Shown one piece after another: positions 14,789-21,962 of a stretch of 37,870 bases of DNA (its first letter is position 1; each line of letters begins with the position of its first letter). The notes beneath the pieces were generated by a model. That model made no database searches and was not told the DNA's origin. It worked only from the letters and a program-made list of their open reading frames with translations. The stretch covers positions 1-37,870 of the forward strand of contig DLGR01000011.1 of assembly GCA_002482805.1 (NCBI GenBank), in the 5' to 3' direction. The translations under genes were made by a program, and so were the position numbers. This DNA is from Micavibrio sp. UBA7689 (GTDB taxonomy: Bacteria > Pseudomonadota > Alphaproteobacteria > Micavibrionales > Micavibrionaceae).

Positions 14789-15709
14789 TTACGCGGCGGG
14801 TGGAGCGGGTGCGGCGGGCGCAGGATCGTAACCGTCACGTGCTACGGGCGTGTAAATACGGCTCTGGAAATCCGGTTTCGTTTCCGGCGTCAAACCTGCA
14901 TTGAGCCATTGGATAGCTTTCGGCAGATCGTGCATGGTGGAAACAACAATGTCCGCGCCGTTCTCAAGAAGCGCCGCTGCGTGTGATTTTTTATCCGTAA
15001 AGAAATTGGCTGCTACCGTGCCGACAACTTTCGTGTCGGGACGGCCCGCCTTCGCGTAACGCACACCGGACAAACTGTCTTCGACGATAGCACATTCGGA
15101 AGGTTCCCATCCGCTTTGCGCGAAGAACGCATCGTATTTGTTGGGACCCCCATAACCGCTGAAGCGGCGCTGGCCTTCGGGGAAGAATTCATGCAGGCGT
15201 GCATTCTCGCCTGTTTTCGGATCCGTGGCGTGCTTCACGGAAACATCCATGCGGTCTCCGCGGCTGGTGGTAGCAAGTGCAAGATTTTCAGCACCCAGAT
15301 CTTTGCTCAATTGCGTCCATGCTTCGGTCGTGCCGGGGATGGATTTCAATTCTACCGAAAAACGATCGATGGTCGCGATGGTGATTTTATCGGCGATATA
15401 CGTCGATACGGCCTCGATCGATGCGCCGTCCATATCGTGATCCTGCGCAACAAGTACAAGAGGCAAACCGAGGTCAGGATTTTTGCCTGTAGGCAATCTC
15501 AAATCGCCCTCGATCAGCGCGCGCACGATTTTATCGGTCGATGTGCCGGGGAATGCTTTGTAGATATGGTCTGTGTCCAGATGATTGAGCGTCTCAGGAT
15601 TATATCTTTTGATGAGCGCCAGACCCTCATCGTCCATAATACGCATGGCGAGGTCTTCGCTGTCGATGTTCACGCCGTCATTGTCGGTAACGATTTTTTT
15701 GATGGTCAT
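14789..15709 (-). CDS. HAD-superfamily phosphohydrolase
   Basis: A 306-residue cytoplasmic protein. Motif I is KIVTDNDGVNIDSE with catalytic D8 and D10 (note DND, not the common DxDGT/V form). A helical cap follows (about 20-90). Motif II Thr is in LALATTSRGDR, and motif IV is CAIVEDSLSGVRYAKAG, typical of the phosphoglycolate phosphatase/beta-phosphoglucomutase branch. A segment of about 45 residues between motifs II and IV (HATDPKTGENARLHEFFPEG) and an Ala/Pro-rich C-terminal tail are additions to the minimal fold. AGGGG precedes the ATG. The substrate is unknown; a small sugar phosphate is likely from the subfamily. Confidence 0.82.
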   Translation of the reverse strand: MTIKKIVTDNDGVNIDSEDLAMRIMDDEGLALIKRYNPETLNHLDTDHIYKAFPGTSTDKIVRALIEGDLRLPTGKNPDLGLPLVLVAQDHDMDGASIEAVSTYIADKITIATIDRFSVELKSIPGTTEAWTQLSKDLGAENLALATTSRGDRMDVSVKHATDPKTGENARLHEFFPEGQRRFSGYGGPNKYDAFFAQSGWEPSECAIVEDSLSGVRYAKAGRPDTKVVGTVAANFFTDKKSHAAALLENGADIVVSTMHDLPKAIQWLNAGLTPETKPDFQSRIYTPVARDGYDPAPAAPAPPAA

Positions 15710-15808
15710 ATATACCCCTGTTTTTTAGGCCCCGAATATTGCAGAAAAAGAACTGTGCGTCAATCATTATTCATAATAATAGTTAATAAAGCATTGATTT
15801 ATATAAAA

Positions 15809-15834
15809 AACCGGACCTTTTTCAAGGTCCGGTT
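15809..15834 (-). terminator. Rho-independent terminator after rpsA
   Basis: Eleven-base stem (AACCGGACCTT with AAGGTCCGGTT), four-base loop and a T run on the minus strand, 63 bases after the rpsA stop. Confidence 0.85.
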
Positions 15835-15896
15835 CGAGTTATGCGGGTTTGAACAACGAAGGAGATAAATCATCCAATTCAAACGCATGTTCTTAA

Positions 15897-17675
15897 TTAC
15901 TCGGCAGAGTCGTCTTCCGCTTTGGCTTTCTTGGCGGCGGGCTTTTTGGCAGGGGCCTTTTTGGCTTCTGCTTTAGGCTCCGATTTGCCAAGGGCCGCGC
16001 CCAGGATGTCGCCAAGCGATGCACCGGATTCGGTAGAACCGAATTGTTCCAGAGCTTGCTTATCTTCATCCAGTTCGCGTTGCTTGATCGAGAGAAGAGC
16101 GTGGTTCTTTTTCTTGTCGAAAGACAAGATTTTCGCATCCACTTTCTCGCCGACCGCGAAACGGTCGGGACGCTGTTCGGAACGTTCGCGAGACAAATCT
16201 GCCTTTTTGATCGTACCGGTTGCGCCGTCAGCCAACGATACTTCGATACCTGTGCCGGTAACTTCCGTAACCGTACCTGTAACGACTGCGCCTTTGGGAA
16301 TGCCGCCCTTGGCAGCGCCTTCAGGTTCTTTCGTCAGCTGTTTCATGCCGAGTGCAACACGTTCTTTTTCAGGATCGATATCGAGGATCTTGACCTTTAC
16401 CTTCTCGCCTTTCTTGAAGCCTTTCAAAACGTCTTCGCTCTGATCATCCCAAGAAATGTCGGAAAGGTGAACCATGCCGTCGATGTCATCATCAATGCCG
16501 ACGAACAGACCGAATTCCGTGATGTTACGGATTTCGCCTTCCAGTTCTTCATTGACTTTGTGCTTGTCGGCAAAGCCTGCCCACGGATTCTCTTGGCATT
16601 GTTTGATGCCCAAAGAAATGCGGCGTTTTTCCATGTCGACTTCGAGAACTTTGACTTCGATCTCTTGAGACGTGGAAACGATTTTGCCGGGGTGGACGTT
16701 CTTTTTGGTCCAAGACATTTCAGACACGTGAACGAGTCCTTCGATGCCGTTTTCGAGTTCAACGAACGCGCCGTAATCGGTGATGTTCGTGATGCGGCCT
16801 TTGAGTTTGGTGCCAACAGGATATTTACCTGCAACGCCTTCCCATGGATCGGACTCAAGTTGTTTCATGCCCAAAGAGATACGGCCGTTTTCGGGGTTAT
16901 AACGGATAACCTGAACATCGACCGTTTGACCGACGGACAAAGATTCCGACGGGTGGTTGACGCGTTTCCAGGAAATATCCGTGACGTGCAGAAGACCGTC
17001 AACGCCGCCGAGGTCAATAAACGCACCGTAATCGGTGATGTTCTTGACGAGGCCTTGTACAACGGAGCCTTCCTTGATGGTCTCCAGCAGGTCGGAACGT
17101 GCGACATCGCGGGATTCTTCCAATACGGCGCGGCGGGAAACAACGATGTTTCCGCGTTGACGGTCCATTTTCAGGATTTGGAAAGGCTGCGGTGTGCCCA
17201 TCAGCGGGGTTACGTCGCGTACTGGACGGATGTCCACTTGGGAACCGGGCAAGAATGCCACGGCGCCGCCGAGATCAACCGTAAAGCCGCCTTTGACGCG
17301 GCCAAAGATAACGCCCGTAACGCGCTCGCCTTTGTTCGATGCTTTTTCAAGATCGATCCAGACTTCTTCGCGGCGTGCTTTTTCGCGGGAGAGAACAGTC
17401 TCGCCTTCGCGGTTTTCCATGCGGTCAACATAGACTTCGACGATATCGCCGACGCGGATTTCGGGTTCTTGTCCCGGCGTCGTGAATTCGCGCAAAGATA
17501 CGCGGCCTTCGGATTTCAGACCGACGTCGATGATAACGGCGTCTTCTTGTACTTCGATTACTTTGCCTTTGACGACTTGGCCTTCAAAGGAATTGGTTTG
17601 CATGGATTCGCCCAAAAGAGCGGCGAAGTCCATCGAATCGCTGTTGTCAGCGATTTTCATAGATGCTTTACCCAT
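15897..17675 (-). CDS. rpsA: 30S ribosomal protein S1
   Basis: Binds mRNA and helps load it on the 30S subunit. From the ATG at 17675 (MGKASMKIADN, with an AAGGA site) the protein is 592 residues, slightly longer than E. coli S1 (557). Six S1 OB-fold repeats are visible from about residue 35 to 540. Repeats 3-5 are the most regular, each with an (I/V)TDYGAF(I/V)-type or ITEFGLFVGI core and a (G)L(V/L)H(V/I)(S/T)(E/D)(M/I)SW motif. The C-terminus is a Lys/Ala-rich tail (KKAPAKKPAAKKAKAEDDSAE is near the end), presumably disordered. The cmk-rpsA-ihfB order is typical, although here a plus-strand gene has entered between cmk and rpsA. Confidence 0.98.
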   Translation of the reverse strand: MGKASMKIADNSDSMDFAALLGESMQTNSFEGQVVKGKVIEVQEDAVIIDVGLKSEGRVSLREFTTPGQEPEIRVGDIVEVYVDRMENREGETVLSREKARREEVWIDLEKASNKGERVTGVIFGRVKGGFTVDLGGAVAFLPGSQVDIRPVRDVTPLMGTPQPFQILKMDRQRGNIVVSRRAVLEESRDVARSDLLETIKEGSVVQGLVKNITDYGAFIDLGGVDGLLHVTDISWKRVNHPSESLSVGQTVDVQVIRYNPENGRISLGMKQLESDPWEGVAGKYPVGTKLKGRITNITDYGAFVELENGIEGLVHVSEMSWTKKNVHPGKIVSTSQEIEVKVLEVDMEKRRISLGIKQCQENPWAGFADKHKVNEELEGEIRNITEFGLFVGIDDDIDGMVHLSDISWDDQSEDVLKGFKKGEKVKVKILDIDPEKERVALGMKQLTKEPEGAAKGGIPKGAVVTGTVTEVTGTGIEVSLADGATGTIKKADLSRERSEQRPDRFAVGEKVDAKILSFDKKKNHALLSIKQRELDEDKQALEQFGSTESGASLGDILGAALGKSEPKAEAKKAPAKKPAAKKAKAEDDSAE

Positions 17676-17855
17676 AGTTGGTAGTCCTTTTCTTGATGTG
17701 TGATAGGTGGATCTCGGCCCTGTTATTCCCCGCGGGGCAGGTGGAGGCACCTTCATGAATTACAGGCCAGATTTAAGATCATGAGCCTTGTAAATCACGC
17801 GCTTTGTAGCGGGTTTGGTACACCCATGCAACAAAATAAGCCTTCAAAAGCTATA

Positions 17856-17885
17856 TTGACATAATTTAAAAAGAGGGTTTATGTA
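17856..17885 (+). promoter_or_regulatory. Putative promoter of the 17910 gene
   Basis: A perfect TTGACA (17856-17861) followed after 18 bases by TATGTA (17880-17885). The 13-mer TATATTGACATAA around the -35 box recurs exactly at 35911-35923 upstream of another hypothetical gene. The remaining 17676-17850 leader of rpsA shows a CCCCGCGGGG palindrome (near 17738) but no other clear signal. Confidence 0.45.
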
Positions 17886-17909
17886 GTCCCGAAACATCGG
17901 GGGATAGAG

Positions 17910-18539
17910 TTGTCTACCATCACAAGTCCCGCCAAGGGCGATATCGGTCGTTACGAAACGTTTTTGCGTGGCGCCTTTTATGAAGGCGGTAAGCGCGTCC
18001 TGCACAGGGAAATGCTGGATGCCGTGAAGCAGGGCGACTTTGGCCTTTTAAGCTATGTGCTCCATTCCACGCGCAAATCATCCATCGAAGACGTTCTGAA
18101 GGATGTGGTCCGCAAGGCCGCTTCGCATTTCGATCGCAAAAATCAGGGACGGTTGTTCAACAAGCTTGTCCACACGGTGCATACGGATTCGATTTTGCTG
18201 CAACAAACCATGCCCAAACGGGATATTTTGTATTTCAGAAATGCTGCACAAAAAGACGAGCCCGGTGTTACTCTGACATTCAACACCAGAAGTCAGGAAA
18301 TGATCATTTATTCACCCGTTCTGAGCAAAAGGCAGGGTTTGAAAGATATGGAATCCGCTGTGGCGCTTGCAAACAGCAATCCGGCTTTCAAAGGGGGTGA
18401 AGAATTGCGCATGGTACGTGATATATTGAACGATATAGCCGCCCGCAAACCTCGCCCCGATATGGCCAATGCCATCGTGAAATCCAGATCTGCGAACGCA
18501 CTGGCCGATATGGCCGCGTCCGCGCTTACACTTTATTGA
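17910..18539 (+). CDS. Uncharacterised protein (209 residues)
   Basis: The likely start is TTG at 17910 (MSTITSPAKGDIGRYETFLRG) after a GGGGGATAG ribosome region; the next in-frame ATG would remove over 30 residues. The protein is soluble, helical and basic, with no signal peptide. I recognise no motif. It has its own promoter and runs opposite to rpsA and cmk; its 3' end overlaps cmk by 14 bases tail to tail. It looks like a lineage-specific gene inserted in the conserved cmk-rpsA pair. Confidence 0.7.
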   Translation: MSTITSPAKGDIGRYETFLRGAFYEGGKRVLHREMLDAVKQGDFGLLSYVLHSTRKSSIEDVLKDVVRKAASHFDRKNQGRLFNKLVHTVHTDSILLQQTMPKRDILYFRNAAQKDEPGVTLTFNTRSQEMIIYSPVLSKRQGLKDMESAVALANSNPAFKGGEELRMVRDILNDIAARKPRPDMANAIVKSRSANALADMAASALTLY

Positions 18540-19173
18540 TTATCTCGAGCGCGCGGGCAAAGGCCGTATCCGCATCCAGTGCGCTGGTATCCAGTATATG
18601 GGCGTCATCAGCGGGTTTCAGTGGAGCGGCGTCACGCTCGGAATCGCGGGCATCACGGGTTTTCATCTCGTCCAAGACAGTTTCAAAATCCGCAGCAATG
18701 TTTTTGGATTGCAGCTCTTTCATACGCCGGTTTGCACGCTCTTCCACGCTGGCCGTGACGAAGAATTTTACATCCGCATCAGGGCAGATGACGGTGCCGA
18801 TATCGCGCCCGTCCATAACCACGCCTTTAACGCCTTCCTTGTGGGCAAAGTCTTTTTGAAACTGCAGCAAAGCCGTTCGGACATCGGCGAATTTCCCAAC
18901 CTGTGAAGCGGCCTGTCCTGCCTTGTCCGTGCGCAAGGCAGGGTCGCTCAGATGTTCGGGTTTCAGGGTTTTTGAAAGATTCTTTGCGGTGGATACCGCA
19001 TCTGCCTCAACGTTCGGATCCTTGCCCGCGTTCAGCAGAAGAAGGCCGGTGAGGCGGTACAAAAGCCCCGTGTCCAGATGGGCGTAACCCAGATGGGCGG
19101 CGAGGCGTTTGGCCAATGTACCCTTGCCGCTGGCGGCAGGTCCGTCGATCGCAATGATGGTGTGTTTTCGCAT
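18526..19173 (-). CDS. cmk: Cytidylate kinase
   Basis: Phosphorylates CMP and dCMP. The protein is 215 residues. The P-loop is IAIDGPAASGKGTLAKRLA (residues 7-25), followed by YAHLDTGLLYRLTG, VVMDGRDIGTVICPDADVKF (the conserved GRDIGT) and the KTRDARDSERDAAPLKPADD LID-type region (quoted 20 residues). The C-terminus ends ALEIINKV. It is part of the aroA-cmk-rpsA neighbourhood, separated here from aroA by two unrelated genes. Confidence 0.97.
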   Translation of the reverse strand: MRKHTIIAIDGPAASGKGTLAKRLAAHLGYAHLDTGLLYRLTGLLLLNAGKDPNVEADAVSTAKNLSKTLKPEHLSDPALRTDKAGQAASQVGKFADVRTALLQFQKDFAHKEGVKGVVMDGRDIGTVICPDADVKFFVTASVEERANRRMKELQSKNIAADFETVLDEMKTRDARDSERDAAPLKPADDAHILDTSALDADTAFARALEIINKV

Positions 19174-19229
19174 GGTGGCCCAGCATACACACTGGTCGGA
19201 TGTAAGAAAACATGAGAGTATCCCGCACC

Positions 19230-19829
19230 ATGAAAAAGATTTCCCTCCTTTGCTCCTTGTTGTTTCTGTCCGCCTGTTCCACGGGTATTCCGGTCGAAAA
19301 ATACAACGCCCTGCCGGCCAGCCCGGAACAGTTTTCGATCTGCCACGGCTATAGCTGCACTTACAAAACGAAGGCAGGCTTTACCAAGGTCGAATGGAAT
19401 AAGATCTCAACCGCCGCCAAAGGTGCCAAAACACCCGAAGCCGAGCGCCGCAAAATCGCCAACGCGATATCATTGATGGAAATCTATACGGGCAAGAAAA
19501 CAGGTACCGATATAGATATGGAAGCCGCCGTTAGCCGCAAGTCTGATAACTATCAACTGGATTGCATCGACGAGACCGTCAACACCACGCAGTATTTGAA
19601 AATGCTGCAGGTGGAAAAGCTCTTGAAATTCCACGAAACCGACCTGCCCACGCATCGCGGTTATTTGATAGACGGCAAATGGCCGCACAACACGGCCGTG
19701 ATCCGCGAGGTCAAAACGGGCAAGCAGTTCGTGGTGGATTCATTCTACCGTGCCAATGGGGGAGAGCCTTATATCGTGACGCGGGCCGATTGGCTGGCGG
19801 GATGGCGTCCTCCCGGCGCTACGCAGTAA
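19230..19829 (+). CDS. Lipoprotein with candidate Cys-His-Asp catalytic triad
   Basis: The ATG at 19230 gives a clean lipoprotein signal, MKKISLLCSLLFLSAC, with lipobox LSAC and modified C16. Ser at +2 predicts the outer membrane. An in-frame ATG at 19212 would put six extra residues in front. The mature domain of about 180 residues has DCIDETVNTTQYL (C112), DGKWPHNTAV (H153) and GKQFVVDSFYRANGGEP (D170). The order and spacing are reminiscent of papain/transglutaminase-like thiol enzymes. That is inference; I do not recognise a named family. Divergent from cmk. Confidence 0.72.
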   Translation: MKKISLLCSLLFLSACSTGIPVEKYNALPASPEQFSICHGYSCTYKTKAGFTKVEWNKISTAAKGAKTPEAERRKIANAISLMEIYTGKKTGTDIDMEAAVSRKSDNYQLDCIDETVNTTQYLKMLQVEKLLKFHETDLPTHRGYLIDGKWPHNTAVIREVKTGKQFVVDSFYRANGGEPYIVTRADWLAGWRPPGATQ

Positions 19830-19830
19830 G

Positions 19831-20526
19831 TTAGTTTCTCCAAGGACCTAGATTTCTGCCGATGGCGAAAATCTTGCGTTCTTCCGCAACAGACAAAGGT
19901 ACGGTGGCCAATTTATGGTGGCCTGGGCAGTAGTGGGAGCCCGATTGCTGCGCATTACCGCAGACGCGTTCAAAATCCTTGTTCGGAATAACGGGCATCG
20001 GAAAACGGCATTCGTTTTTGATGTCGGAGTTGGTGCCGATATCGGGAATTCTCACACCTTCGCCGTTATGCGGTTTTACCTTCCAGGCCGTCATCAGAAA
20101 ACTGACATGAAGCTGGGGTACTGCCGATAAGGGTTTTTCCAGCGTCCCGTCCTGCGCCACCATGGTGAAGCCGTCGAGCGGTGATATTTTGCCGTTCGGT
20201 TTGCGCAGGCCTACATGGCCTTTCATACCCAAAGATGTAAAAGCAAAACGGACCTGATCCCCCGTTACATCCGCGGTGTCGGATTTCGTCGCAAAGAGCG
20301 GCGCGATCTGGTTGTAAGTGCGCTGCAGGATGACTTTCTGGTGCAGAATAACGGCGATGTCTTCCAGAGAAAAACGTCTGGTCGGTTTGATGCCGAGTGC
20401 GTGCAGATCCTTTACCGCACGCTCGATCTTTTGCTGATCATGCATGACGAATTCGCGCGCGATACGGGTTAACGCCTGCACGCGTTTGGGATCGGTTTGG
20501 GAATCAAAAGTAATTTCAGCACTCAT
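19831..20526 (-). CDS. Protein with GcrA-type C-terminal zinc motif on an unrelated N-terminus
   Basis: A 231-residue soluble protein. The C-terminus carries C173-R-F-P, then F-x-x-x-C189-G, then G-x-x-Y-C200-x-x-H-H, closely matching the cysteine/histidine pattern at the C-terminus of GcrA, the alphaproteobacterial cell-cycle transcription factor that acts with sigma-70 at CcrM-methylated promoters. The GcrA N-terminal helix-turn-helix (beginning M-x-W-T-x-E) is absent. Instead there is a helical region (about 15-80, IAREFVMHDQQKIERAVKDL and LEDIAVILHQKVILQRTYNQ) that could be a different HTH, and a middle beta-rich segment. A regulator is likely but unproven. It lies between the lipoprotein gene and aroA. 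Confidence 0.68.
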   Translation of the reverse strand: MSAEITFDSQTDPKRVQALTRIAREFVMHDQQKIERAVKDLHALGIKPTRRFSLEDIAVILHQKVILQRTYNQIAPLFATKSDTADVTGDQVRFAFTSLGMKGHVGLRKPNGKISPLDGFTMVAQDGTLEKPLSAVPQLHVSFLMTAWKVKPHNGEGVRIPDIGTNSDIKNECRFPMPVIPNKDFERVCGNAQQSGSHYCPGHHKLATVPLSVAEERKIFAIGRNLGPWRN

Positions 20527-20592
20527 ACGCTTTCACACCGTCTATTCGAAAAAACAGACGGATAGCGACATATATTCTATATGTCAAATATT

Positions 20593-21948
20593 TTATCCGG
20601 CGCGGATGGTCTTCGAAGACGTCAATCCATTGATAAGATTAACAAAATTTGGAAAACTGGTCGAAATAGGCGCAACATCGTCGATGGTTACAGGCTCTTC
20701 GCTGGCCATACCCATGACAAGGAAGCTCATGGCGATGCGGTGGTCCAATGCTGTTTTGATAAACGCCCCGCCTTTCGGGGGCGTGCCGTTGCCGTAGATG
20801 GTGAGGCTGTCTTCGCCCATCTCCAGTTTTACACCGCAGGCCTCAAGGCCTTTGGCCATAATAGCGAGACGGTCGGATTCTTTGACACGCAACTCATCCA
20901 ACCCCGTCATACGGGATGTTCCGTTTGCAAAGGATGCTGCCACGAACAGCACGGGGAATTCATCGATCATCGATGGGACACGCGATTCAGGAACGGTAAT
21001 TCCCTGCAGCATTTTTCCACCCTTCACTCGGATGTCGGCGACGGGCTCGCCGGCTTCGATACGCTCATTTATCAACTCTATATCCGCGCCCATTTCCTGC
21101 AGACACAGAAATATTCCATTCCTGCGCGGGTTCATTCCGATGCGCGGCAACAACACGTCGGAGCCTGCAACAATGGCGGCTGCCACGGCGGGGAATGCGG
21201 CGGAAGACGGATCGCGCGGAACGTAAATATCATTGCTTGCGATCATTTCCTGACCGCCTTTCAAATGAATCGCTTGCGCGCCGTTCGGCAAATCCTCGAC
21301 ATCTACGGATACACCGAAATGGCGCAGCATATTTTCGGAATGGTCTCTCGTCGGCTTTTCTTCGATTACCCTTGTCACGCCGTCGCCGCGCAGGCCTGCG
21401 AGTAGAACAGCGGATTTCACCTGTGCCGAAGCCACAGGCAATTTGTAGGTGATGGCTTTAGGTTTTGCAGCGCCCGTCACGGTCATGGGAAGCTTGCCGC
21501 CTTCTTGCGCTTTAAAGCTGGCGCCCATATCGGTCAGCGGGTTTATCACCCGTCCCATCGGGCGTTTGGAAAGCGATGCATCGCCTGTGAAACTTGCCGT
21601 AATAGGGTGTCCCGCTACAAGGCCCGCCAGAAGGCGCGTGGATGTGCCTGAATTTCCCATCTCCATCGGAGCAGTTGGGGATTTCAAGTTGCCTACGCCC
21701 ACGCCTAGGGCCGTCCACGTGCCATCCGCGTTGTGTTCTATCGTGGCGCCCATCGCGCGCATGGCGGCGGCTGTGTTGAGCACGTCCTCGCCTTCCAAAA
21801 GACCGTGGATGATCGTCTTACCCTTGGCGATGCCGCCGAACATCAGGGATCTGTGCGATACGGATTTATCGCCCGGAATGGCGGCTTCACCTTTTAAAGG
21901 GTCTGCTTTGGAGGAGAGAAAAGGTATGGGCGCGGCGTCATGTGTCAT
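20593..21948 (-). CDS. aroA: 3-phosphoshikimate 1-carboxyvinyltransferase (EPSP synthase)
   Basis: Sixth step of the shikimate pathway, joining PEP to shikimate 3-phosphate. The 451 residues fit the class II size. Conserved are the N-terminal IPGDKSVSHRSLMFGGIAKG, LLEGEDVLNTAAAMRAMGA, MGNSGTSTRLLAGLVAGHP (PEP-binding region, in class II proteins glyphosate-relevant), RPMGRVINPLTDMGASF, VASAQVKSAVLLAGL, DPSSAAFPAVAAAIV and LRVKESDRLAIMAKGL. Directly downstream of the GGDEF/EAL gene with a 14-base gap. It supplies chorismate for the trp genes in the same window. Confidence 0.97.
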   Translation of the reverse strand: MTHDAAPIPFLSSKADPLKGEAAIPGDKSVSHRSLMFGGIAKGKTIIHGLLEGEDVLNTAAAMRAMGATIEHNADGTWTALGVGVGNLKSPTAPMEMGNSGTSTRLLAGLVAGHPITASFTGDASLSKRPMGRVINPLTDMGASFKAQEGGKLPMTVTGAAKPKAITYKLPVASAQVKSAVLLAGLRGDGVTRVIEEKPTRDHSENMLRHFGVSVDVEDLPNGAQAIHLKGGQEMIASNDIYVPRDPSSAAFPAVAAAIVAGSDVLLPRIGMNPRRNGIFLCLQEMGADIELINERIEAGEPVADIRVKGGKMLQGITVPESRVPSMIDEFPVLFVAASFANGTSRMTGLDELRVKESDRLAIMAKGLEACGVKLEMGEDSLTIYGNGTPPKGGAFIKTALDHRIAMSFLVMGMASEEPVTIDDVAPISTSFPNFVNLINGLTSSKTIRAG

Positions 21949-21962
21949 GCGCCTTATATGGC

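Noticed and set aside
16044..17684. 546-codon plus-strand open frame opposite rpsA
   Set aside because: It is the antisense shadow of the S1 repeats; its composition mirrors rpsA codons and it has no ribosome site or homology.
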